From Sanderia malayensis (lineage: Eukaryota; Cnidaria; Scyphozoa; Semaeostomeae; Pelagiidae), in contig RQOL01000532.1 of the NCBI GenBank assembly GCA_013076295.1, positions 4,340,001 through 4,404,000 on the forward strand: a DNA stretch of 64,000 nt, given 5' to 3'. Position numbers and translations under genes: made by a program. Shown in pieces: positions 52,728-64,000 of the stretch. Under the pieces are notes generated by a model. It saw only the letters and a list, made by a program, of their open reading frames with translations, did no database searches and was not told where the DNA came from. The number at the start of each line of letters is the position of its first letter. Within the stretch, counting starts at the first letter, position 1.

Positions 52728-55700
52728 CTAGGTATTATAAATAGGATGCCAGACACTCCAGGCCACACCAGGTGAGTTAAATATAGTCCTCCAATGCACT
52801 GCGCCAGTTTCATCTTTGGCATTGAACCCTATCACAGCTTTCCCCAAATTCAACTTTTTCCCGAGTAATTTATGTTTTCCACGTACAGCACAGTGTACAT
52901 CAGTCCATGAAATGCTCTTTTGCTATTTTGAAATAACATTCTCCATTCAACTCCATTATTTGCTGTTTATTGTCCAACAATTGACAGCTAAATGATTGCT
53001 TACGTCCAAGTTTATTCCCGAGACGTTTCATGTAGCACTTCACCTTCAAGGCTAGAAAAGATTGGACAGTTGGTTTTAAAGATACAAAAATTGCAACTAT
53101 GTTCAAGCATTGAAAATGATGGCAATCTATTTAGAGAATGCTGCACATAATATCACACATCACACGCTTTATAATAGGGGACAGACAAAATTCCTGGGAC
53201 GGTTATGTACTGTAAATTCTTCAATTAGATTAGATAAACTCCAATTGTGCAATGAGCACAGAGAAAAACGGTCTGCTTGAAAACGGTAGCTCAAAGAGAA
53301 ATTGCCACCGTTTGCCGGGAAACTACACAAAAAATAGCCAGTTCTGACACATACTATTACCCAGGGTTTATTTTAAGGTGCAGTGATAACCAATTTGTGC
53401 AGTGATAAATCATGATTGTGCAGTGATAAAAGCAAATTTGTGTGTGTAGTGATAACTTTTTAACAAAACGATTTCAGACAAATTTTAAGAAAATATTCTC
53501 ACAATAAATGTCGTCCTCGTAGTCATCGATGCAAATAAACAACTAATTGTAAACAGTCAATACTAAACAACTTAAAAGCTTTGCTGAACCAGCTTATTTT
53601 CATTTTCTTTCAATATCTTGGTTCTCAAAAACTTTGCAAAACCAAGACTGCTTGTCAGTTTTTGGGGTATCTCGGGTTCAGCGTTTTCTATCTGTCATGA
53701 AGTAGTGAATAGCTGGTCGTGGGTCATATTGCCCCAATACTGGCATATTCAAATTTATGTACAAATTGTTATTGATTTTCCGTCGCTAAAGTCCGTTTCT
53801 TGAACTTGCTTTCATGAGGCTCTATGGAGATACTAGCCTCTCACAATCTGCAGAATGGGGCTTACAGACAAGGATTCTGGCCAAAATTGTTATCAAGGCG
53901 ACCTAATCGTACTACTTCCAATAGGAATGGTGAAGAAATTGATCTGAATTTGTTTTTTCAACAACTGATTTGAGTTTGTCAATTTAAAAGTAGGCTACAA
54001 CCACATATCAAACAGTTTCCAAGTCGAGATTTGAACAAAGTATAACATGAAATTCGATCAAATTGTCTGTTATTCAAAAATTTTACAATGACGAGAAATA
54101 GCACATGGTAGGTCAGTTGAATAACACACACCCCACCCTCTAATGTTCAGTTTAACACCCGCTAAATAGCCATAAAATGGTTACTATGTTTCAGCTCCTG
54201 TTCCTCAGAAGTCGAAATGAGTGGAGCATACTGTTCTAAATGTTAGTAGAAAGGCGTGGTCATGACAAGTTTCGAAAGACAACGCCCATATCATCAAAAT
54301 TTGCTAAATATGTGCAATGATAAAAAATCCTTAAAATAAACCCTGCTATTACCTGACATGTTTTCTAGCGACACACTCAAAGGTACTTTAATAATTTTGA
54401 CCATAACAGAAAGTGTACCAGTCTCGTTGTAAATCATCTGAACGAGAAGGTCTCCGAATTCACTCTAGAAGGAAATAAATAAATAAGCTTCAACAGTCAG
54501 ATTATTCTTGGGGGAGACTATATAGAGTGGAAACACTTGAGTTGTGCTTAATATATTTACGAAGGTGCCTGAACAAGTAGAAATATACTAATTTAGAGGT
54601 ATGAAAGAAGGCAGAAACATTTTTCATGTAACAAACAAATAGAACTGGTGCTATTAACGATGAACAAAATAAAGTTTGCATTGCAACGCTAAAGATTAAG
54701 GCGATAACTGAAACAAATAAAACAGAGAAAGAGAGGAAGCATTACCTGCATTGATGCAGCTTTGATATTCAATGTAACATCAGTTTCAACTTGGCTGTAG
54801 ATCTCCCGGGAAAGTAAGGGTATTCTCGCTTCTCCATAAATGATATCTTTGGATGCCCTGTCCGTGTAGTGCACGAGAATGAGGGCAGTTTTCGATTCAA
54901 AATCACGATTCATTGGCCTCGATGGGAAGACGAATTTCTCCTCAAAATCGGGATTCCGGTTTGCTGGCTGCTGGTTCGAAGTGAAGGTAGATTCTCGCTC
55001 TGGCAACAAGACAATGCTTGCATATATGCCAATAATATCGGAACGCACGAATCGTAACTTAATCATTCTCTTTAAAAATAAATTTAGTTTTCGTCTTGAT
55101 TTATCTTCGTATTGAAAAGATATGAAGATCTTGCCAAGTCCTCCCTTGCCAATTGTTTTTCTTTTTGACAGATCATAAAGATCGGGATTGATATTTAAAA
55201 ACATCAAATCTTCCACGGACATCCTTTGACCTTTGTCATCATAATCATCATCATCACGATTATCATCATAATCCTCATCGCAAGAAGAGATCGCAGGTGA
55301 CGCAGTCTTGGAGAGAGGCTTGTTCTTGCCTTTATTAGTACGGGGAGAGCGAGGGGTGAAATTAGCTGGAAGAGACACGGTGGAAGCGAACACAGGTCGG
55401 CGCTCAAATGGACTACTCGACGAACTGCCGGACGATTGTTTCACCATGGGAATGCTGTCGTCACTGAAATTGTCCAGTTTCAACTCCGGTTGAATGCTCC
55501 GAGCAAGAAACGTACCCGGAATCGTAAATTGACTTTCACAAGAAGATAGCAGCATTGGAGGCATGTTGGCTAGTGAATGAATAGATTGTGACATTGATCC
55601 TTTGGAACTGTCAATCATCTTTTTGTGAGGTACGCTTCCATTCTTCCTCGAAATTCCATGTGGTGAACGGGGTTCTTCGTTTTTCTCTGACTCAGAAGCC

Positions 55701-55849
55701 TTTTCCTCCGGACAACAGCAACGAAGAAAAAAAGCTCTTATCTTTTTGTAATACCTTGCGATAATCAGTGTTATTACGGTTGATAAAAAAAGGGCAGCCA
55801 GGGCAACTGAAATCGCCGTAAGCAACTCCTCTTGCATCTTAGGATTCAT
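52728..55849 (-). CDS. Synaptotagmin-like tandem C2 protein, with apparent frameshift in last exon
   Basis: Exons 54746-55849, 54353-54464 and 52728-53051 join in matching phases. The protein opens with a short N-terminus, one transmembrane helix (residues about 9-31) and a palmitoylation-type Cys cluster RCCCPEE (44-46). A Ser/Asp-rich linker follows, then C2A (from about residue 225, GGLGKIFISFQYEDKSRRKL) and C2B (FGDLLVQMIYNETGTLSVMV...ALKVKCYMKR). Synaptotagmins bind membranes and SNAREs in vesicle fusion. Loop 1 of C2A (RSDIIGIYA) lacks the usual Asp pair; loop 3 (DRASKD) keeps two Asp, so Ca2+ binding is probably weak. In exon 3 the frame stops at 52902-52900 after KEHFMD, but C2B continues one base shifted (DVHCAVRGKHKLLGKK...VIGFN...WHPI) to TAG 52730-52728. 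This is either a real lesion or an assembly error. Subtype not assigned. Confidence 0.75.
53362..54345. mobile_element. Non-autonomous hAT transposon with 8-bp target duplication at a splice donor
   Basis: TIRs CAGGGTTTATTTTAAGG and CCTTAAAATAAACCCTG are exact. The flanking 8-bp duplication CTATTACC occurs at 53354-53361 and 54346-54353. The left subterminal region repeats GTGCAGTGATAA four times; the right has GTGCAATGATAA. No transposase was seen in 984 bp. It lies in intron 2 of the synaptotagmin-like gene, and one copy of the duplication contains the splice donor itself. Confidence 0.93.
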
Positions 55850-58800
55850 TTTGTCTTCTTCTATTCGTGTACTTCGATGTGCAGTTCAAACTAAAAGAAA
55901 ACTACTGAATATATTATTTGGCGTAATATCAAACACCTAATGAATATTGTAAAATATTTCAGATAACTTTGAATAAATTTGAAATTTGAATTGCATATAA
56001 ACAGTTGAGCCTCAAGGTGTACGGGTCAAGCACAAACGAAATGAAAGCCTGTTCTCCAGCTCAAAAAGTAACAGACTCTTTGAAAGCTCTAACAAAAATA
56101 GAATTGTACAGAATATTTCTCTTTCAAACCATGGTTCTTATCGCAGTATGCGCAAAACAATTGGAAGTGCAGTTTACTGAAGGCTTTTGTAGATGACAAA
56201 TACTTTTTGAAAAATAAATGTCATGTGTATTCAACGGGATTACCATACAGTACATGAATTGAAAGGCAAACAGTTGCTTGCATTGCAATGTGTTTGTTTT
56301 TTCTAATCAAATATCAGGATATTCTTTATCGCGCATTTAAAACGAAGTTTTTTATAGGAAACGAAGTACCACAGTAGTGTTCAGCTTTCAAATTTTATGG
56401 CCATTTTTGTGCTAAAATGTTGTTAAATGTTTCTTAAACTTGGAAGTGCAAATATGTACTTAGGTAGGAAACGCAGAGACATCACAATTCAATGCAAGTA
56501 AACAATAACAAAAGAAGAAACCTTCTAAATTGCTTGGCAAGTGTTGTAATGATCCAAAAGAATCATGTCAATTCCATCTAAGTTTTCGGAAATAATCATT
56601 GCCTTCTTCCAAATATAATCAAAACTGCCCCGTTTGCCTGTCGTACCAGGTGACACTGTTTCTTAAGCTTGACGGAAAGTAATACCACGGGCTCTAACTC
56701 TGATGTTTAAGGTAAATTAGGGCGTATGTTTCTCATAAATGGGTGTCATAGATTTGACTTTGTTGGCTTGAGGCTTGAGCTGTTAAGAATGAGAAGGGTG
56801 AAAAACTGCATTGAAACATCTTAGCAATAATTGGTTATGTATTAAGTTGACCAGAAAGGTGGGCAGAATACCACGCAAACAAACAGAAGAGAATGATTCA
56901 TGTCATTGCACAGAACAAAATAATTATTTTTTTATCAGTGGGTGGATCACAGGAGGCGGAGAAAAATAGGAGGCGCTCGATTATTTGAAAAGTTACGTTC
57001 AACAAAACAGCATTGTTGTTTGGGTAATCAAATTGCAATCAACGACTCGTAGCTGTTTTGATCATTTTAGGACCATATGGATATGAAGTGGGAAAGTAAA
57101 ATGACTCCCAGGTGTCTAATTTTCTTTTAAAATGACGCGCCGGTCAATTGGTTTAGAGATATTAATTATCACCGGGTGTGGCAAAGGGTTAAACGTTGTT
57201 CAGCCAAAGGGGCACACACTATATTTTCAAAATTTTCGAATTTGAAACTAAACTTAGGCAAAAATATAAGTAGTCCTCTTCATCATTTAAAAGCTTTGAT
57301 TACCGGTAAAAACCACAAATTATTGTTATGGCAATTAACATTCCTAGCTAAAGATTGCAGAGGCCTTTTGTACCATCTTTACAATGTAAACATGCGTTAA
57401 GATATACTCGCTATGACAAATAAAACAAGGGATATACTATCCTAAGATTTGCGTTCTACATATGTCCTACTCTATTATGTGAACTGAAATGGAAAAATAA
57501 CAATGGACAACAAGCCATTACTTTCCTGTAAATTTTTAAGAATGTTAAACAAAAAAGATACTCTTCTATTGCTCCATGATTCAGTAATACAATACAATCA
57601 TGATAAAATGGCAAACGAAAATCAACCCAGTCTCACGTTCAAGTTTAACAAAGTGGAAGGTCAGCGAATCATCCCGAGCCAACATCCCTGTGCTGCAGGA
57701 AGCCTTGATCAGTGAATCCTAAACTTTGAGGGGCAAAAAGTACTCCTGTGATATTTGAAAGCATGTGCAAAGTTATTTTTGAATTTTGAATAACAATATT
57801 TTTTGGAATATCAAGTACAGAAAGAAATTTATCTGTGTTCAAACTTTTATAAATTTCATCGTCTCTATCAAGTACTACACTTTTTTTTTAATAAGCAACT
57901 AGACTTTGGTCCAGCCCTGAAAGTTGCTTAAAATTTTGGATATTTTAGCCCTCAAAGTTGCTTAAAATGGTTTGTACTTATAACAGCCTCTCCTGTCCCC
58001 GGGTACCACTCCTAAGTTCGTGGGTCAAAATCATAACTGTAATGCCTACAACACAAGACTTAGTCAGTAAGTGTAAACATGTTAATCAAGAACTTCAACG
58101 TAAAAAATAGAAGAACCAAACATTTTCCAAACAACATGAAAGTTGCTAACAGTAATTCAATTGAGCCCTCGAGTTGCTTAATGTTAGGGTCAATCCAGCC
58201 CTAGTTGCTTATTGAGCGGTTGCTTATTAAAAAAAAAGTGTATGTCCAGATCTATGCTGTTCCAACGAGCAACATTTTTCACTGTTGAAAAAAATAATTG
58301 CAGCCACAGAATTACAAACACATTGTTTCCCAGCTGTATCTCCAAATTTTGGATTACCTTGATTAAAAGAGCCAAGTAGAACCTTGACAAATTTGTAGGG
58401 CAACATTATCACACACGCACGCTTGGCCAAGCTACTGTACTTTGGTTGGGCCTGGCAAATTGAGCCCTCATTCATACCCACGCGATGATGTAATGGTGGC
58501 GTCATTTAACAAAATCAACTTTTGTTTTCTTTTTGAAATTCTTGTGCTGCTAGTCTGTAGCAACGATCCTTTTGATGTTAGTCCGTCGTAACATCATCAC
58601 AACCCAATATAAATAAAAATAATGATAACAATGAATGCCTGCAAGCAGAATCGAAAAGCTGTGCGGAAGTAGGCCTTAAAAACTATTGTATCATCATTTG
58701 CACCATCATCATCATGTTTTATTGTTTTTTTGAAAGTAATCCCGGTCCAGAAAATCCTGACTTCAGATTTCAACTTGTTGATGTGCATTTAATCAAATGC

Positions 58801-60212
58801 TAGATGCTTTAGTCCTGGTTACATCACAGCAGCACTCATTTTAACAATGTTAACAGCTAGTTTTAAATACGATCGTGTGAACCTAAGTTATGGAAGAAAA
58901 TAATTTAGTTGTTTATGCAAACAAAGATTTTAAAAATCAATCGCACTTTCGCTTCGCTTTCGTGCGTGGTGTGGTGGGTTGGGCATTGAACACGCCAAAT
59001 AGCATTTGTTCTGATTGTTATATTGTTTCATTTAACAAATCAGTGCTGACTTATTGTTTTGTTTCAACAAATCAGCAACAGTAAGTTGTAGGTCATTTGT
59101 ATTTTCTTACGCAAGAGACTTTTGTTAAAGGGCCAATCAAGAAGCTGTAATAAAGCATTGGTTCACTGAGCACCATCCGGTTGAAGGGCATTTCAAAGAT
59201 TTACATTCTGTGCCAGAACGCAAATCAACAACTCAAGAAAATAATGTTCTTGATCTGTTCAAATAGTTTAACTTTCGAAAAGCGAAGTTAGGGAAGTCAT
59301 TCTAACGAGACAAAATATAACAGAGCCACGACTTACCATCCATAAACTCAATTCTTCATTCAGTCTTCATTCAGTGTTCAGTGTGGCAATGTCTTGTTCA
59401 CCATATGATTTCCACATTACTTATTTACAGTTAATATTGACCCACGCTTCAATCAGCTGATATAAAATAGCAATACTCTCTGAATCCTTCTTACGCCATT
59501 AGCGTAATAGACGCAGCTATAATACATAACCCATAATCAGCATTTGACGAGAAATAACGCAGAAGGCAGAGCGAAGGTTTTAGTAATTGTTTTGGTGTTG
59601 GCCTTGTTGAATAAAAAAGCCGTGTGTCGGAGTAGCAAGGGGGTTGTGCTTGCTTTTGTCTTAGAAACCAAAGAATTGAATAAGAAAGCAGAACATAATA
59701 GCAACTACAAACACAACACAATCGCGTGGATAAATATTGGAAAGATCTCTTTAAAAAAGAAAGACCACTAGAGCGATTAGTATTTGTCAATTGTCATTGA
59801 GATTTTCGTCATTGATTTTATCGCACACAACAATTTGAATTTAACAATCGGCGAAGAGCCATTTGGATCAAGGGCAACATCGCTCCTCTCATGGACGGAG
59901 GGTAAACCAAACCTAACAAAACCCAACATGGATGTTTACGCCCCGTTCATACATAGTCGGATAACTTTTCATATCATATCGAATAGCTCCTCATTCGTAC
60001 GATGATCCCGAGCTCTGCCTTTTGTTAAACATCTGTCACGTGACAATGAAAACAATAGGAATATGCAAATGTAAGTCAGTTCTGCAATGAGGTTTCGTGG
60101 TGAAAAACATATCGAATAAATGCGTTCACGCGATCCCAAGAGCTATTCGATACGCATACTGTCTGACATTGTGTGAGAGGGGTCTCATCGTTTTCTTAAC
60201 ATTGTTACTAGT
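55850..60212. other. Gene-free interval between ANAPC4 and the synaptotagmin-like gene
   Basis: 4.4 kb of AT-rich DNA. The ORFs of 60-100 codons have no recognisable domains, signal peptides or splice context. One MITE is at 57875-58242. The part just before 55850 should hold the promoter of the synaptotagmin-like gene, but I recognise no element. Confidence 0.5.
57875..58242. mobile_element. MITE with T-run terminal repeats
   Basis: Left TACACTTTTTTTTTAATAAG CAAC and right GTTG CTTATTAAAAAAAAAGTGTA are inverted repeats with TA at both tips. The word AGTTGCTTAA/GAGTTGCTTA recurs inside (57945, 57968, 58140, 58172, 58203) near AGCCCT. It is 368 bp and non-coding. Confidence 0.75.
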
Positions 60213-63200
60213 CTAGTCTTCCATGTCTGGTTCGTAATCTTCATCCTCCTCCTCCTCCTCTTCTTCAGCCTCCGCATCCATGTCGAATATCAACACACGT
60301 CGCTTGTTCTTTGAAAGCTGTTGGTAGTAAGATTAATTCAACTTTCATGTTCTACTCATTATCAAAAACGCAAAGATTTGATAGAAATATACGTATGCTA
60401 GTAATAAAGATATCGCTTGTTGGAATTAATACAAGACATTAAACAAAAATTACCAGGCATGAAACTCTCCGAACTCCACTGACGGTCATCATTGACGAAT
60501 CAAAAGCATTCAAATCCCGCCATTTTGTCACATGACTTGATACGTCATAAGGTGGTCTGCATGAGAGACAAGAATAATCAAAATGTTGAGAAATTTCAAG
60601 GAGTATCTTTTCCAAATATAGGAGCAAAAAATGAGTTGCTCAAGAGTAACTAAATGAACTATTCTGTAAGACTAATTAATCAGAAGGAGCTGATCTGAAA
60701 GGTTAACAACGCTGATTCATAATAGCTTACATGGTTGCAGATGAAGCTAGTTCATTGGTAACAAGTTGACATTTAGATAGAGTTTCTATAGGCAGTTGGG
60801 CCAGTATTTGCACAGGATTCAAGCTATCGTTGCCGTCTCCTAACAGTAATGTTATAGTTTCCTTATCATAAAAACAAATGTCTTTTATGACAGTTTGTTT
60901 GCAGTTTGATCTAGAAAAAAGTAAAGTTGAAACATCAATTAAAGATCTTACGTGTGTCATTAGCTACACCATAGATGAACTGGAACTGTACTACAAATAC
61001 CACACTATAAAGCATTGTATATTATAAATAGTACCACATTAGAATTAATATCGTACTTTAGTTGATTTGGAATTTTACAGATATCCACACTGTATTTATA
61101 CGATTCCATATTCGGGCTACCACTAAAAGATAAGATATATAAAGTTGCATAAAACATGATGATTGAATAGTAGCAAATTATTTCTGTTTATCTGACCACT
61201 CTAAGGTGAGAGGTAAATTATGAGAAGTGGATTCGGCACACTGTCCAAGCTTACCTATCGAGTAGCTTAAAAATATAAAACGTATCACATTGACAACAGC
61301 AAGGAAGGAAACATGTTGTAGTTGTAATGCTATCAGTCGATTGATCAGGCAGCCTACAAATACAAAAGAAATACGTTGATACCTTGCGAGAATTATTGAT
61401 CAAACTAGACACTTTGGGGAATGGCAATATTAATCACTTACCACGATATCCTGAATTTGCAACAATTTTCGTGTGTTACTCTGGAACAAAATTTCATTCT
61501 CCCATAAAATAAATTCTCCTTGGAAGTATGTTTTTAAACGAGTGAATATAAAGAAATATTATTTGTTACCTAGACTGTGGCAATGAAAATTTGTTTTTCA
61601 TGACAAGAGATCCAGTTATCGTCGCCTAAAATTAAATACAAAACAGCCTCATTCAGAAACATTTGAAAGCATCAAGTTTTCATCGTAATTAAAAGCTTAG
61701 TATTGTCTTATTAGGTACGTTATTATGCCATATGAACATATATTAGGAGAAATATCAACTGCAGCAATAGTGGTAGTAGAAATAGTAGTAGTGGTAATGA
61801 AAATAGCGGTGATAGTAGCAATAGTAGTGATAGTAGCAGTAGTAATAGTAGTAAAAGTGGAAATGTAACAAAATGTGTAATAAAAGTATTGGTAGTAGTT
61901 GTAGTAGTAATGGTAGTAAGATTTTGATGGATTCCAGCCTTCTTGTGTACAATATGCAATCAGTTCCCACTGGTTTAGTCTTGGTAGCTCACAGATGTGC
62001 TCGCAGCAAGGACTGATCTTATACTGTTATGCTTCACCTGACTGTAGAAAGTCGTATGTGATAGTGATATGATTTTCCATTGCTTCTACAATGAACCCAG
62101 TAAACTATCTTGTATGACTGATTTAAACAGGTTATGACCCTGTAATTCTTACTCAGCGACGTAAAAATTACAGTTATGTTCATCTTCGACTGTATCGATA
62201 GGTGTTGATCTGAGGTTGCTGGTTATGTCAAAGATTGTTTCTCCGCAATCATTATTATTGCTGAGATTGATGTCACTGTATCACCGTGTTCACCATGTTG
62301 TTAAGGTGAATTATTTTGCTACTTTGCTCTTTCTCTGTTAATAAATTCTTGGTCTATGCTTATTTTCAAGTTAATTCTGTTAATCATTTATATTATAGGT
62401 TAAATTGTCATTTCCTGATAAATTGTATTGAAATTCTGCGTATCTGCTTATCCCTGACCTTGCACTGAGACTGGGCTTCTTGTAACTTCCTGTTTTAGGA
62501 AGCCAATGAAGCCCTCCTTCAGATGAAATGGTATCATCTCATCAACGCTGGCCCAAACATGAACGCCTTTCGGAATAGGATAATGGCTAATTGGGACGTG
62601 ACTGTCATCCTTTCTAACCGGCACACACTCCCACTTTTTCATATAACCGCCCGCCACTAATCAGACACATTGCTTTTGTAGTTGTTTTATCACCGGTTGC
62701 TATTACACGGGGGTTTGATTCAAACCAATTCTTCTAAGGTAATCTGCTGATCTGGTCTTTTGAACATGTGAGTCTAGTCAGACTTCTTAAGTAACCCAGC
62801 TGTACCTACAGGTAGTCACCTTTTATGGATACGATTGGCACATAAATATATGCTTATGCATAGTTGGTATAAAAACCTGGGCATTCAGTATTCTTAGTCT
62901 TGGATACGTACCTGTCCAACAAATGCTTTAAGAAAGAAGTTACATGCCATATGGCTATAAAAAGGCCATGCATGGAAATGGTCTCGTGTGTTCGCGTTCG
63001 AATTTTCACAAGTATCGAGCTAATCTTGCCCTGTACGTATATGACAAGAATTGGTGGGGAAATTGTTGATTAGAACTTTGTTTGTATACTCTACCGTTAC
63101 TTTCTCGAATATTTCTCGTGCTTTTTGCTGTAATACCGAAGACATATCCAGTAATGAAGCACTATCATCGGGCATCACTACAAATGGACTATCTAGAAAA

Positions 63201-63903
63201 GAGAAACAAAATCAAAATTTGCATATTGACAAAGAACTCGCATTCTCAGCACAAGAAGCAACTAATGTTAGAACAATAACTCAGACATCTTGTTAACAAA
63301 CCTCTGAGTACAGATGAGTTATTCACGAATTTATACCAAGGGTTTGTCGACTGATCCTGGGAATAAAGTAATTTGATATTCTCATTATTTAAAAACATTA
63401 TTTGCTCTCAAAGCAATCCTGCAGTCCAATATTACTGCACTATCACTGCAAACAGCAAGATCATTGAAAGTACTAACAGCAAAGATTGAGAGGTTGGGGA
63501 GTCAATCAAAGTGCAAAACATTACTTGTTTAGAGCTCAGTTCTCCTTTCTGAACATACTGCAAAATAAAGTACGAAATAGAAAATTAGATTCGTAATAGA
63601 TATAATAGCTCCTAGCTCACATTTGCAAATACTGTCTTCATAGCAGAGTAAGGTAAATGAATTAGAGCTTAGAGTAAATAGATCAAATATTTTAATGCCT
63701 TAATTACCTGGCCAACTCTTTCCAAAATAAATGAATCTTTATCTTCTCTCTAAAAGATGAAAATAAGTTAGTAAGCAAAAACAAGTTGATAAACGTAAGC
63801 TAATCTTGATAAGCTCTAAAATAAAATAAGCTTCAGGAATGCGCACCTCCACTAGTTGAGTTCGCAAAAAGTATAAAATATTTGCATTATCCTCCTGATT
63901 GAA
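60213..63903 (-). CDS. ANAPC4: Anaphase-promoting complex subunit 4, C-terminal half (5' part beyond window)
   Basis: ANAPC4 is a scaffold subunit of the APC/C ubiquitin ligase that drives mitotic exit. Twelve exons join in phase: 63847-63903, 63708-63749, 63525-63557, 63302-63356, 63095-63192, 61570-61625, 61442-61480, 61255-61353, 61057-61122, 60731-60910, 60454-60556, 60213-60317, about 310 aa. Recognition: SFILERVGQY, NPWYKFVNNSSVLR (human-type WYDFLQNSS), DICFYDKETITLLLGD...ILAQLP, TKWRDLNAFDSS...GVRRVSCLLSKNKRRVLIFDMD, then an acidic tail EEEEEEEDEDYEPDMED and TAG. The WD40 part would lie right of the window. The middle exons (61057-61625) are weakly conserved and rest mainly on splice phase. 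The exon ending at 61057 uses donor GTACG. Confidence 0.82.
61755..61925. repeat. Trinucleotide-type microsatellite (GTA/ATAGTAGT)n in ANAPC4 intron
   Basis: Runs of AGTAGTAGT, ATAGTAGTGATAGTAGCAGT and similar triplets, imperfect. It lies in the 1.5-kb intron between the exons at 61570-61625 and 63095-63192. The remainder of that intron (61930-63090) shows nothing recognisable. Confidence 0.85.
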
Positions 63904-64000
63904 CTAGATAAAAAAGATATTAATTAATAAAAACATCCAAAAATTAATCAATCTATCCATTCTTAAATCTAAGCGCTCATCTATTCTGTGATTCCATCTA

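Noticed and set aside
55204..55407. 67-aa minus ORF and 61-aa plus ORF inside the synaptotagmin-like exon
   Set aside because: Alternative frames of a long, coherent coding exon with clear domains.
59491..59790. 99-aa minus and 75-aa plus ORFs in the gene-free interval
   Set aside because: Overlapping open frames on both strands, no domain, no splice or promoter context.
1..64000. tRNA or rRNA genes
   Set aside because: No cloverleaf with A and B boxes and no rRNA-like stretch was recognised by eye; a tRNAscan run would be decisive.

Overview
The window is animal nuclear DNA: AT-rich, intron-dense, with GT-AG splice sites, many short inverted-repeat transposons and a CR1/L2-type retrotransposon. 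Gene content (axonemal dynein DNAH6, APC/C subunit ANAPC4, a synaptotagmin-like protein) says metazoan. The hammerhead-bearing Penelope-like remnant, the MITE types and the arminin-like peptide genes make a cnidarian (or another early-branching animal) my best guess, but the sequence alone does not prove the phylum.

Layout. Positions 453-51086 (minus strand) hold an apparently complete DNAH6 gene. I could place 93 coding exons with continuous reading phase, adding up to about 4132 residues. Most introns are about 240 bp, but three are enlarged. Intron 1 (47802-50972) carries a 2.9-kb foldback element with 178-bp satellite arms. The intron at 14136-19406 carries a decayed LINE. The intron at 4691-13273 carries two plus-strand genes for small secreted cationic peptides plus MITEs. 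Upstream of DNAH6 lie a 0.77-kb transposon with perfect 31-bp ends (51410-52182) and a synaptotagmin-like gene (52728-55849, minus). The latter has a hAT insertion at a splice donor and an apparent frameshift in its last exon. After about 4.4 kb with no recognisable gene come the last 12 exons of ANAPC4 (60213-63903, minus); the gene runs off the right edge.

The most interesting content is the nested peptide pair. Both genes start with nearly the same signal peptide exon (MK[L/F]WILLL..CVALC) ending in the same phase-1 intron, followed by a strongly acidic pro-region and an Arg-rich C-terminus ending in Gly. Gene A (8167-9570) has an eight-cysteine CXXC cluster and an Arg/Val tail. Gene B (11150-11910) has a Lys-Arg processing site and eight pentapeptide repeats (F/Y-R-R-V-S/R). 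They look like antimicrobial peptide precursors built like Hydra arminins but with different mature peptides. The second striking item is a near-palindromic element (35006-35447) with two hammerhead ribozyme motifs in opposite orientation.

All exon boundaries were placed by eye from splice consensus, phase and family knowledge; no search was run.
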